Assembly: GCA_013151975.1 (NCBI GenBank)
Contig: JAADHG010000141.1
Location: 1-6,379, forward strand
DNA from: Chlorobiota bacterium
GTDB taxonomy: Bacteria; Bacteroidota; Bacteroidia; Flavobacteriales; Flavobacteriaceae
DNA: 6,379 bases
Direction: 5' to 3'
Part shown: piece after piece, positions 1 through 6,379 of the stretch
Layout of the letters: every line of letters begins with the position of its first letter
How positions within the stretch are numbered: the first letter of the stretch is position 1
Notes under the pieces: generated by a model
The model's input: only the letters and a program-made list of their open reading frames with translations
What the model was told of the DNA's origin: nothing
The model's database searches: none
Position numbers and translations under genes: made by a program

Positions 1-1656
1 ATTGATAGCAAACGTACTAAAATAGAATTCTTTCCGAGTAATACTCCAAATCAAATTATTGTCTATATAGAATATCCTGAAGGCACAGACATTAAAAAAA
101 CCAATGCTATTACCAAAGATATTGAAGGGCGTGTTTATGCTATCATAAATCAAGACGCTTATAAAGATGGTGATTATAATTTTCTAACCGAAAGTGCAGT
201 TTCTCAAGTAGGTGAAGGTGCGGGAAACCCACAAACCGATAGTGGATCAGCAGCCGAAATGCCACATCGCGGAAAGATTACAGCCACCATGCGTGAGTTT
301 AAATTTAGAAGAGGTGCAGATAGTGAGGCACTTCTTAAAAAAATACAAGACGCGTTAAAAGATATTTATGCGGGAGTTACGATTTCGGTTGAAAAAGATG
401 ATGTTGGTCCTCCTGCTGGATATCCTATTAATATAGAGATTGAGGGTGATGATTATGCTGAATTAATTGTTACTGCGGAAAAAATGAAGGATTTTATCAA
501 CTCTAAAAACATTGAAGGAATTGAAGAATTAAAAATAGATGTTAATAAATCTAAACCTTCAATGCAAGTGCACGTGGATCGTAAAAAGGCTGGTGAACTT
601 GGAGTTACAGCAGGACAGGTTGGACAACAATTACGTAATGCTATTTTTGGCGCTAAAGCAGGTATTTATAAAGAAGATGGTGAAGATTATGATATTTATG
701 TACGTTTTAATGAAGAAAACAGATATAACAAAAGCGCACTTTTTAATCAGAAAATTACATTTAGAGATCAAGCTTCAGGAAAGATTAAGGAAATCCCTGT
801 ATCTACCGTTGCCAAACAAAATAATACTTCAGGTTTTAGTGCCATAAAACACAAAGATGTTAAACGCGTAGTTACATTATATTCTGCATTAGCTTCTGGG
901 TTTAATGATGCTAGTGCTATTGTAGCACAGATTCAGAATGAAATGCAAAATTTTACTGAAAAACCTAATGCTGTAAAAATTGATTACACGGGTCAAATTG
1001 AAGAACAAAACAAACAAATGACCTTTTTAATGGGGGCCTTTTTCACAGGATTAGGTCTTATTTTCTTTATTTTAATTTTTCAGTTCAATTCCGTTTCAAA
1101 ACCTGGAATTATCATGCTTGCTATTTTCTTGAGTCTTATTGGTGTCTTTGGTGGCTTAGTTATTACTGGTAGCCCTTTTGTGATTATGATGACCATGATG
1201 GGAATTATTTCTCTTGCTGGAATTGTTGTAAATAATGGTGTAGTCCTGCTAGATTACACACAGTTACTTATTGATAGAAAAAAGGTAGCGCGTAATCTAG
1301 ATAATAATTCGTATTTGGAAAATGACGATTTATTAGAAGCTATCGTAACAGGTGGGAAAGCACGTTTGCGCCCCGTGTTGTTAACCGCAATTACTACTAT
1401 TTTAGGATTAATCCCTTTGGCTACGGGGCTAAATATTAATTTCTTTACACTTTTTAGCGATTTTAACCCTAATATTTACGTAGGTGGAGATAATGTTATT
1501 TTTTGGGGTCCTTTAGCTTGGACTGTTATTTATGGCTTATTTGTCGCAACTTTTTTAACGTTAATTGTGGTTCCAGTATTGTTCTATTTAGTAACTAGAT
1601 TTAAAGTATGGTTGCGAAATAAAACATCTAGTAAACTAGTAATTGAAAAACAATAA
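1..1656 (+). CDS. RND-family efflux transporter permease subunit (AcrB/HAE1-like), C-terminal part
   Basis: The frame is open from base 1, so the gene starts outside the window; the ATG at 259 is internal. The visible 551 residues match the second half of an AcrB-type pump, an inner-membrane proton antiporter that normally exports compounds with a periplasmic adaptor and an outer-membrane channel. Residues 1-335 are the periplasmic porter and docking region; FPSNTPNQIIVYIEYPEGT near the start is typical just after TM7, and DRKKAGELGVTAGQV (about 194-208) is also typical. Five hydrophobic segments follow, at about 341-362, 368-390, 394-419, 456-477 and 502-531, consistent with TM8-TM12. Family motifs are GIVVNNGVVLLDY (407-419) and RLRPVLLTAITTILGLIPLA (455-474). 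By my alignment the position of AcrB Lys940 is Asn here, which I recall as common in AcrB-like pumps outside the enterobacterial group. The link between the last two helices (about 478-501) looks longer than in AcrB. Substrate cannot be inferred. Family assignment is secure; adaptor and channel genes would lie upstream. Confidence 0.93.
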   Translation: MDSKRTKIEFFPSNTPNQIIVYIEYPEGTDIKKTNAITKDIEGRVYAIINQDAYKDGDYNFLTESAVSQVGEGAGNPQTDSGSAAEMPHRGKITATMREFKFRRGADSEALLKKIQDALKDIYAGVTISVEKDDVGPPAGYPINIEIEGDDYAELIVTAEKMKDFINSKNIEGIEELKIDVNKSKPSMQVHVDRKKAGELGVTAGQVGQQLRNAIFGAKAGIYKEDGEDYDIYVRFNEENRYNKSALFNQKITFRDQASGKIKEIPVSTVAKQNNTSGFSAIKHKDVKRVVTLYSALASGFNDASAIVAQIQNEMQNFTEKPNAVKIDYTGQIEEQNKQMTFLMGAFFTGLGLIFFILIFQFNSVSKPGIIMLAIFLSLIGVFGGLVITGSPFVIMMTMMGIISLAGIVVNNGVVLLDYTQLLIDRKKVARNLDNNSYLENDDLLEAIVTGGKARLRPVLLTAITTILGLIPLATGLNINFFTLFSDFNPNIYVGGDNVIFWGPLAWTVIYGLFVATFLTLIVVPVLFYLVTRFKVWLRNKTSSKLVIEKQ

Positions 1657-1685
1657 ATACCCTTTAAGTTTATCAGGTACAAACA

Positions 1686-1717
1686 AAAAACTCCTCAACA
1701 AACATTGAGGAGTTTTT
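1686..1717. terminator. Bidirectional intrinsic terminator between convergent genes
   Basis: CTCCTCAA (1691-1698) pairs perfectly with TTGAGGAG (1705-1712) around a 6-base loop. The stem is flanked by A5 on the left and T5 on the right, which extend pairing to 13 bp. Because of this symmetry it gives a hairpin plus U-tract on either strand: it ends 61 bases after the RND pump stop codon, and on the minus strand it begins about 20 bases after the SusD-like stop. It probably serves both transcripts. Confidence 0.9.
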
Positions 1718-1737
1718 AATAATAGTGAACTTAATTA

Positions 1738-3090
1738 TTATTGATTTTCGTCAAATGGAATTGGTATTGTAGAAGGAACCATATCTCCTGGTCTATCATT
1801 AGGTAATTCACTAAGTCTACCAAATCGTCTCATATCAACCCATCTGTGACTTTCTCCAAATAAAGAATAGCGTCGTTGCTTTAACATTTCATCTTCTAAT
1901 GCACTAGGTGTTAATGCTCCTGCATAATCAGGCAAACCAGCAGCATTTCTAATTACATTAAGAGCATTTACAGCATCCGTTGGATTAGTTACCATATTTG
2001 CTTCAGCAAATAATAAAATCAATTCTTCATTTCTAATAATTGGAACATTATCTACAAGCGATTGATAAATCCAAACATCATGAGTGCCAACTAAACCAGA
2101 GGCCTCTCTAGGCGTATCTCTTAGTACTACTTTATTAGTTCTTAAATCTCCAGATTCAGCATCTATTAAAAAACTAGAATGCGCTACTCTAACATTTGCC
2201 TCTTGATTTAGTGCTATAAAAAGAGGATTTGCTAAATCGGCACCTGTTAAAGAGAAGGTATGGTATACCCCTTTATTTAAATTACCTACCATATCCATAA
2301 AAGACCCACCTAAAGCTGCTAAAACAGCTGAATAATTACCTCTATAAGCTTCAACCCTTGCTGTTAACGCTTTGTTGAATTCTAAAAAATCAGCTGATGT
2401 TATTGGTAAAGGCTCTCCAGTCACTGGGTCAATTTTTCTTAAATCATCATATCCTGATGATAATGGAAAAATAGTTGGTAAATCTAGGCTGTTGGCGGAA
2501 GCCAAATCGGTTGCTGCTTCTGAAAGAAGACTGGCTATTGCAGTTAGAGCCTCATCATAACTTACAAAAGGGCCTAAATTATCAGGATCTGAAACATCTA
2601 TTCTCATCCCGTTTGTGTACTGGTTATTAGACACCATTAATAGTTGATGAGCCTTTAACGTATTAAGTACTCCTCTGGTTGCCGCAATTTCTTGTGCAGA
2701 AAAATCTGAAGTCGTATTGGTTAACCCTTCCAAAGCTAAATTAATTTCTTTTACCGCAGAATATCTTGATCCCCAAGCTTGAGTTGTATAAAACGTTTGA
2801 TTATCCATATTCCCTGTAACTACATCACCTTCAAAACGTGGGTCAGAACTGGTAAAATAGTAATATTCTCTACCTAATATACTTTGTACATCAACCTGAG
2901 TATTCAAGCGAAATCTCATGTCTGATAGGATGCCAGAAATAGCTTGTGGTAACTCCCCTTTTGATAAATCGTCTGAAATTGAAGAGGTGCTCGCTCCGTT
3001 TAAACTTTCACCACCATCTAACGTACACGATGTAAACGCTAAAAAACTAATGGTTAAAATTATTATCTTAAATTTTATTGTAATTTTCAT
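1738..3090 (-). CDS. SusD/RagB-family outer-membrane lipoprotein
   Basis: 450 residues. SusD-like proteins are surface lipoproteins that capture a nutrient and act as the lid on a SusC-like channel. The N-terminus is a lipoprotein signal peptide: basic start MKITIKFK, a hydrophobic core, and a lipobox ending FTSC with Cys22 as the predicted lipidated residue. The C-terminal third carries the SusD hallmarks: RNEELILLFAEAN (about 353-365), an Ala/Asn-rich helix with IRNAAGLP (380-387), QRRYSLFGESHRWVDMRR (405-422, the family's 'R..EL..EG.RW.D.RR' block), and a final PIP motif (443-445). It ends only five residues after PIP, somewhat shorter than many relatives, and 450 residues is at the small end for the family. 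The ATG is preceded by an A/G-rich stretch (AGAAAAG) that directly abuts it. It lies 18 bases after the SusC stop codon, so co-transcription is very likely. The ligand cannot be inferred. Confidence 0.95.
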   Translation of the reverse strand: MKITIKFKIIILTISFLAFTSCTLDGGESLNGASTSSISDDLSKGELPQAISGILSDMRFRLNTQVDVQSILGREYYYFTSSDPRFEGDVVTGNMDNQTFYTTQAWGSRYSAVKEINLALEGLTNTTSDFSAQEIAATRGVLNTLKAHQLLMVSNNQYTNGMRIDVSDPDNLGPFVSYDEALTAIASLLSEAATDLASANSLDLPTIFPLSSGYDDLRKIDPVTGEPLPITSADFLEFNKALTARVEAYRGNYSAVLAALGGSFMDMVGNLNKGVYHTFSLTGADLANPLFIALNQEANVRVAHSSFLIDAESGDLRTNKVVLRDTPREASGLVGTHDVWIYQSLVDNVPIIRNEELILLFAEANMVTNPTDAVNALNVIRNAAGLPDYAGALTPSALEDEMLKQRRYSLFGESHRWVDMRRFGRLSELPNDRPGDMVPSTIPIPFDENQ

Positions 3091-3108
3091 CTTTTCTATA
3101 TTTAAATA

Positions 3109-5754
3109 TTAAAATTGAACTGATAATTGGAACATATATCTTTTAGAAGATGGAAAAGGAGTAACCTCAACACCTGTCGATAAGCCATTACCTCCAAAGT
3201 TAGAAACTTCAGGATCGTAACTATTATAGTCAAAAATATTGATTAGATTATGTCCAGAAAAACCTAATTTAACATTTGATACAGTACCATCAAACCAATT
3301 GTTTAAAGTCTCAGTTGGGATTGTATAAAATAATCCTATTTCTCTTAATCTTAAATAGGAAGCATCCTCTACAAAGGGTCTTGCATTACCTGCAAAAAGA
3401 CCATTGTTAATTCTAAAAGTTCCATTATTAATGTTAGGATCAAAATCAAAGTCATCAAAATCGGCACTTGTTCCACCAAAATCTGATAACAGTTTTGTTA
3501 AATTAATATTATCACCTCCCTTTTTCCAATGCCATAGAAATGATAATGTAAAATCTTTATAACTTAAATCATTTACAAACGACATTTGAAAATCAGGTTC
3601 TGCATCACCCAATACACTCACTGGAGTATCTGGACCTGTGGTCCCTACAATTTGTGTTACACTTTTCCCTTCTTCAATTTGGAACTGCCCTAAACTGTTT
3701 CCAAATCCTCCAAGATTAAATGTTGGCACATCGAGCCTCGTCATTTCTGATGTATTTGTCCACCAACTTATATTTGAATTCCATGAAAAGTCCTCAGACT
3801 CAAAGGCTTTTATGTTCACACCAATCTCAAATCCTCTGTTTTCAAGCTCGCCTGCATTTACCCATTCTCTAGCAAATCCTGTAGATGGCTCTATAGTAGC
3901 CTCCAACAGTAAATCTTCAACTTTTTTCTTATAATATGTAAATTCTATTGAAATGCGATCGTTTAAAAATCCCGCATCAAAACCTATTTCGAATTCTTTT
4001 TGTCTCTCAGGAGAAATATTAGGATTCCCTCGTATAATAGGAACAATTATCCCCACATTATTATCATTTAATGTACTTCCAAATATTGTGAATAGCGATC
4101 CAAAAGCAGCAAATGTTCCTGCTTCTCCATAAGCTCCTCGAACTTTGAATCTGTTCACAGCATCACTACTCCCCCAAAAAGCAAAATTACTTAAATTAAC
4201 AGCTAATGACCCTTTTGGGTAGTAAAAGAGCTCATTAATATCACCATTATTTGTTGATTTGTCTCCTCTTACTCCAATAGTTGCTATTAATTTATCTTGA
4301 AAATTTAACTCTTCTTGAACAAAAAATCCAAAATCTTCTTGTTCTAATCTCGTTTGACTTGCTTTTATATTAGCCGCTTGATCAACGTTAGTTTCAGATG
4401 CAATTAAGTCTGAAGCGATAACGCTAACTATATTTCGAGAAAATTGCTCATTAGTAACCCCTGCTTGAGTTGTAAAACTTACGTCATTATTAGTCGTATA
4501 ATTATGGACTAAAAAAGCAGAGTAATTAGAATTAGTATTCGTTGTAGTGGTTACTGCAGATAAACCATTTACACCGCCTTGATCTGGTCTCATGAATTGT
4601 AATTCTTTAGGAAAAATTACTTTTGCTGTAAACGTATAATGATCTACCCCTGCTCTAGCAACAAACTTTAAGCTTTGGTTATCGGTTCTTAATAAATTAA
4701 TATTTAGTGTCCCACCAGTAATAAATCTAACTGTACGTTCATTATTTGTCATCAAATCTCTTGTTTGAAGCGGATTCGAAGCTCCATGAGGAGCATCTGG
4801 GTAATTTCCATTGGCATCAGGAAATAAATCGTCCCAAGGACGTACTCCTGTTGCTAACGCAACACCTAGAGTTGTTCCACTATTGTCATTATTAAAAAAG
4901 CCTCTATCTGCAGAAGAATTAATATAATTTGTGGTTAAAGAAAGCTTAATATTATCTGTAAATTTATGATCTAAATTTAATCTAATAGAAGATTTATCGT
5001 ACCCCGTTCTTTTAACAATGCCGTCTTCTTGATTTCGAGTAAACCCAGCAAAAAAAGTTGTTTTTTCATTACCCCCAGACATACTAATATTAGTATTAGA
5101 GATAAATCCTTTTTCTCCAAATAGTACTTTTTCATAATCAAACAACTTTCCTGCAGCTTCCGCGGCTGAAAACTCTGCGCCTTCTCCAAATGCACTTTCT
5201 GCTAATGCAGCTGTCCAATTTCTTTGGCCTTGTAAATTTATGGCTTCATTCCACCCATTAGATTGAGAAAAGTTTACTACTGTTTTCCCTTGTTTACCCC
5301 TTTTTGTTGTAATAATAATTACCCCAGCAGCACCACGTGAACGTGAACCATAAATGGCTGATGCAGATGCTCCTTTTAGTATTGAAATACTTTCTATATC
5401 TTCAGGGTTAATATCTGCTATTCTATTGGTTGCATTATCTTGAGAAGATGCATTGCCGCCTCCGGCAGCAGCAGAAACAGCATTTAACCCAGCTCCCGAA
5501 GTACTGCTATTGTCAATATAAACACCATCTATAATATATAGTGGTTGAGAATTTCCATTAATAGAGGTAATACCTCTTAACTTAACCGACATACCTCCTC
5601 CTGGAGAACCAGAGTTAGATGACACTAAAGCACCTGTAAACTTCCCAGCTAAAGCACCATCTAGTGTTTGTGGTGGTGTCCGCCCCGCTAACTCATCAGC
5701 GGAAACTGTTGAAACAGCATTGGCTGCATTACTCCTTTTTACCGAAGTAGCCAA
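3109..5754 (-). CDS. SusC-like TonB-dependent transporter, plug and barrel fragment
   Basis: This frame is open from 5802 to the stop at 3109-3111. The only start near its head is a TTG at 5754 (the Leu after LDEVIITG), giving 881 codons; the first in-frame ATG lies inside the plug, 54 codons later. A start here is not credible because it has no signal peptide; the frame is the continuation of the gene beginning at 6065. The plug is clear: PPQTLDGALAGKFTG, a glycine-rich stretch and SVKLRG, then PLYIIDGVYID, and SILKGASASAIYGSRSRGAA with VIIITTKRGK, all SusC signatures. The long remainder is rich in alternating polar/aromatic strands, with FEIGFDAGFLNDRISIEFTY and a final LSVQF, as expected for an outer-membrane barrel. 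The family imports oligosaccharides, peptides or other large nutrients using TonB energy; the substrate is not readable here. Confidence 0.9.
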   Translation of the reverse strand: MATSVKRSNAANAVSTVSADELAGRTPPQTLDGALAGKFTGALVSSNSGSPGGGMSVKLRGITSINGNSQPLYIIDGVYIDNSSTSGAGLNAVSAAAGGGNASSQDNATNRIADINPEDIESISILKGASASAIYGSRSRGAAGVIIITTKRGKQGKTVVNFSQSNGWNEAINLQGQRNWTAALAESAFGEGAEFSAAEAAGKLFDYEKVLFGEKGFISNTNISMSGGNEKTTFFAGFTRNQEDGIVKRTGYDKSSIRLNLDHKFTDNIKLSLTTNYINSSADRGFFNNDNSGTTLGVALATGVRPWDDLFPDANGNYPDAPHGASNPLQTRDLMTNNERTVRFITGGTLNINLLRTDNQSLKFVARAGVDHYTFTAKVIFPKELQFMRPDQGGVNGLSAVTTTTNTNSNYSAFLVHNYTTNNDVSFTTQAGVTNEQFSRNIVSVIASDLIASETNVDQAANIKASQTRLEQEDFGFFVQEELNFQDKLIATIGVRGDKSTNNGDINELFYYPKGSLAVNLSNFAFWGSSDAVNRFKVRGAYGEAGTFAAFGSLFTIFGSTLNDNNVGIIVPIIRGNPNISPERQKEFEIGFDAGFLNDRISIEFTYYKKKVEDLLLEATIEPSTGFAREWVNAGELENRGFEIGVNIKAFESEDFSWNSNISWWTNTSEMTRLDVPTFNLGGFGNSLGQFQIEEGKSVTQIVGTTGPDTPVSVLGDAEPDFQMSFVNDLSYKDFTLSFLWHWKKGGDNINLTKLLSDFGGTSADFDDFDFDPNINNGTFRINNGLFAGNARPFVEDASYLRLREIGLFYTIPTETLNNWFDGTVSNVKLGFSGHNLINIFDYNSYDPEVSNFGGNGLSTGVEVTPFPSSKRYMFQLSVQF

Positions 5755-5780
5755 ACCAGTTATTATAACTTCGTCTAATG

Positions 5781-6065
5781 TTACACCAGCTTCATAGTAA
5801 CATTAACAACATTACTAGTAACTGTTATTTCTTGGGTGTCAAACCCAACAAAAGAAAACACTAATATGTCTCCATTACTTGCACTAATCGAATAATTACC
5901 ATCAAAATCTGTTACTGCTCCAGTTGTCGTTCCCTTAACAACTATAGTAACTCCTGGTAAAGGCATCGAAGATTCGTCTACAACAGTTCCAGAAACTGTC
6001 TGTGCACTCATAAAATTTGAAATTCCAAAACAGAACCCCAAAAGGATTAAGTAGTTTTTTAACAT
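5781..6065 (-). CDS. SusC-like transporter, N-terminal fragment (signal peptide and regulatory-like domain)
   Basis: 94 residues from ATG at 6065 to TAA at 5781-5783. A Sec signal peptide (MLKNYLILLGFCFGISNFM, then SA before Q22) suggests cleavage after Ala21. The rest is a carboxypeptidase-regulatory-like / CarboxypepD_reg-like beta-sandwich with the classic SusC pattern: VSGTVVDESSMPLPGVTIVV, a KGTTTG..TDFDGNYSI block, then LVFSFVGFDTQEI. This domain precedes the plug in SusC proteins; alone it would be a small secreted protein with no transport role. The last two codons (LV) before the stop are out-of-frame reading caused by the frameshift. A natural single-domain protein is unlikely, because the missing continuation lies immediately downstream in the next frame. 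Confidence 0.85.
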   Translation of the reverse strand: MLKNYLILLGFCFGISNFMSAQTVSGTVVDESSMPLPGVTIVVKGTTTGAVTDFDGNYSISASNGDILVFSFVGFDTQEITVTSNVVNVTMKLV

Positions 6066-6101
6066 AATTTATAATTTTTTTGATTTAAATGTGAATGTCA
6101 T

Positions 6102-6146
6102 AAAAAAAAATAAGAAAACCAATTTATTTAACAAAATGATTGGTTT
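6102..6146 (-). terminator. Hairpin with T-tract upstream of susC
   Basis: AAACCAAT (6116-6123) pairs with ATTGGTTT (6139-6146); a 4-bp inner stem (6126-6129 with 6134-6137) may extend it across a small internal loop. On the minus strand the hairpin is followed by TCTTA and then nine T residues (6110-6102). It lies about 55 bases after the stop codon at 6201-6203, so it is a plausible terminator for that gene. The stem is AT-rich with a fairly large loop, so efficiency may be modest. It might instead act in the susC leader if transcription starts upstream of it. Confidence 0.55.
6105..6135 (-). promoter_or_regulatory. Candidate flavobacterial-type promoter for the susC-susD pair
   Basis: Bacteroidota primary promoters have a -33 TTTG and a -7 TAnnTTTG. 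On the minus strand TTTG occupies 6135-6132, followed after 19 bases by TATTTTTT (6112-6105), which matches the -7 box except for the final G. Transcription would begin near 6098, leaving a leader of about 33 bases with no Shine-Dalgarno site. The elements overlap the hairpin/T-tract. The region is so A/T-rich that a chance match is quite possible. Confidence 0.3.
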
Positions 6147-6180
6147 AATAAGATTTTCTTGAATATTATTTATTAAATAT

Positions 6181-6194
6181 TTGAATTAATTCAA
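6181..6194. repeat. 14-base perfect palindrome
   Basis: TTGAATTAATTCAA is a perfect inverted repeat just beyond the stop codon of the rightmost gene and about 115 bases upstream of the susC start codon. An outer pair, GAATATT (6161-6167) and AATATTC (6193-6199), overlaps it. It could be a regulator binding site or a weak 3'-end structure. AT-only palindromes are common in such DNA, so function is unproven. Confidence 0.3.
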
Positions 6195-6200
6195 TATTCT

Positions 6201-6379
6201 TTATAATATGTCTACAAACTCTATTATTCTTTTGACACCATTATAAATATTTGAGCACTGCTTTTTGATAAACTGTTCATCTACTAATGGATTTACTTTA
6301 AATGCATTCATTACTTCAACACCATCAAAATCAACAAATGCAAGTCTAAAAAATAGTTCTTCTTCTTTAAAATAAAAGT
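6201..6379 (-). CDS. C-terminal end of an upstream gene, possibly a PLP-dependent aminotransferase
   Basis: Open on the minus strand from the right edge to TAA at 6201-6203, giving 58 codons; the start is outside the window. The sequence begins FYFKEEELFFRLAFVDFDG and ends GVKRIIEFVDIL. It has no rare-looking codons and reads like a genuine protein end: a strand-like 'LFFRLAFVDFDG' followed by a helix, then a charged closing helix. That pattern resembles the C-terminal small domain of fold-type I (class I/II) PLP aminotransferases, where a '..RLA.VDFDG' segment precedes the last helices. No catalytic lysine or cofactor motif is in view, so the family is a tentative inference; that the stretch is coding is more certain. 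It shares the strand of the Sus pair but is separated by 135 bases with a probable terminator. Confidence 0.6.
   Translation of the reverse strand, partial: FYFKEEELFFRLAFVDFDGVEVMNAFKVNPLVDEQFIKKQCSNIYNGVKRIIEFVDIL

Larger units (their letters stand above)
3109..6065 (-). pseudogene. SusC-family TonB-dependent transporter gene, interrupted by a -1 frameshift
   Basis: Read as one gene with one base restored, this encodes 985 residues, the usual SusC length. The order is: signal peptide (1-21), carboxypeptidase-D-regulatory-like domain (about 23-91), TonB-box-like LDEVIITG (97-104), plug domain (about 110-260) and a 22-strand-type beta barrel ending in an aromatic residue (VQF). The two frames overlap only at 5781-5802, so the frame change must lie there. 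Missing one A in the AA at 5791-5792 explains it best: AAA GCT would give MKAGVTLDEV, the normal junction sequence. There is no other stop codon or disruption, so this is either a very recent mutation or a sequencing/assembly error. The two halves are described separately below. The SusD partner directly downstream is intact. Confidence 0.88.

Noticed and set aside
539..847. 102-codon plus-strand frame within the RND pump gene
   Set aside because: It lies out of frame inside a well-conserved porter/docking region and its composition looks like a shadow translation.
3098..3109. ATATTTAAATAT palindrome in the susC-susD gap as a regulatory site
   Set aside because: It is short, wholly A/T, and overlaps the susC stop codon; such palindromes arise readily by chance in this base composition.
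2372..3112. Plus-strand open frames at 2372-2560 and 2918-3112 inside or across the SusD-like gene
   Set aside because: They are antisense to a strongly supported SusD coding frame, have no recognisable domain, and the second runs through the SusD signal-peptide region.
3638..3934. 98-codon plus-strand frame opposite the SusC barrel
   Set aside because: Antisense to the barrel region, Ser/Pro-rich shadow translation without any family signature.
4977..5195. 72-codon minus-strand frame inside the SusC gene
   Set aside because: Same strand but a different frame from the intact barrel-coding frame; no signal or domain, so a shadow.
5781..5802. Programmed -1 ribosomal frameshift in susC
   Set aside because: The overlap contains no canonical slippery heptamer, and I saw no obvious strong stimulatory hairpin just after it; mutation or sequencing error is simpler.

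Overview
The window is AT-rich DNA from a member of the Bacteroidota, most likely the class Flavobacteriia. The main reason is a SusC-like/SusD-like outer-membrane uptake pair, an arrangement characteristic of this phylum. Start codons also lack clear Shine-Dalgarno sites and sit behind A/T-rich leaders. No rRNA, tRNA, CRISPR array or mobile element is visible.

Layout from left to right: (1) positions 1-1656, plus strand, hold the C-terminal 551 residues of an RND-family efflux pump inner-membrane subunit, open at the left edge. (2) A strong symmetric hairpin at about 1686-1717 separates this gene from the convergent locus and can terminate transcription from both sides. (3) On the minus strand, a SusD-like surface lipoprotein (1738-3090) lies 18 bases downstream of a SusC-like TonB-dependent transporter (3109-6065). 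(4) The SusC gene is split by a -1 frameshift near 5784-5802. The first 92 codons (signal peptide and carboxypeptidase-regulatory-like domain) are in one frame; the TonB-box-like motif, plug and barrel are in another. Correcting one base restores a 985-residue protein of normal SusC length. (5) Positions 6066-6200 are the upstream region, with a hairpin plus T-tract, a candidate flavobacterial promoter overlapping it, and a 14-base palindrome. (6) Positions 6201-6379, minus strand, hold the last 58 codons of another gene, possibly a PLP-dependent aminotransferase.

The SusC and SusD proteins would normally form one outer-membrane complex: SusD as the substrate-capturing lid, SusC as the TonB-powered channel. 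The substrate cannot be read from this window because no degradative enzyme, sensor or sigma/anti-sigma pair is included. The RND pump converges on the pair and is probably functionally independent. I see no convincing novel system; the observation most worth checking is the clean frameshift in susC.
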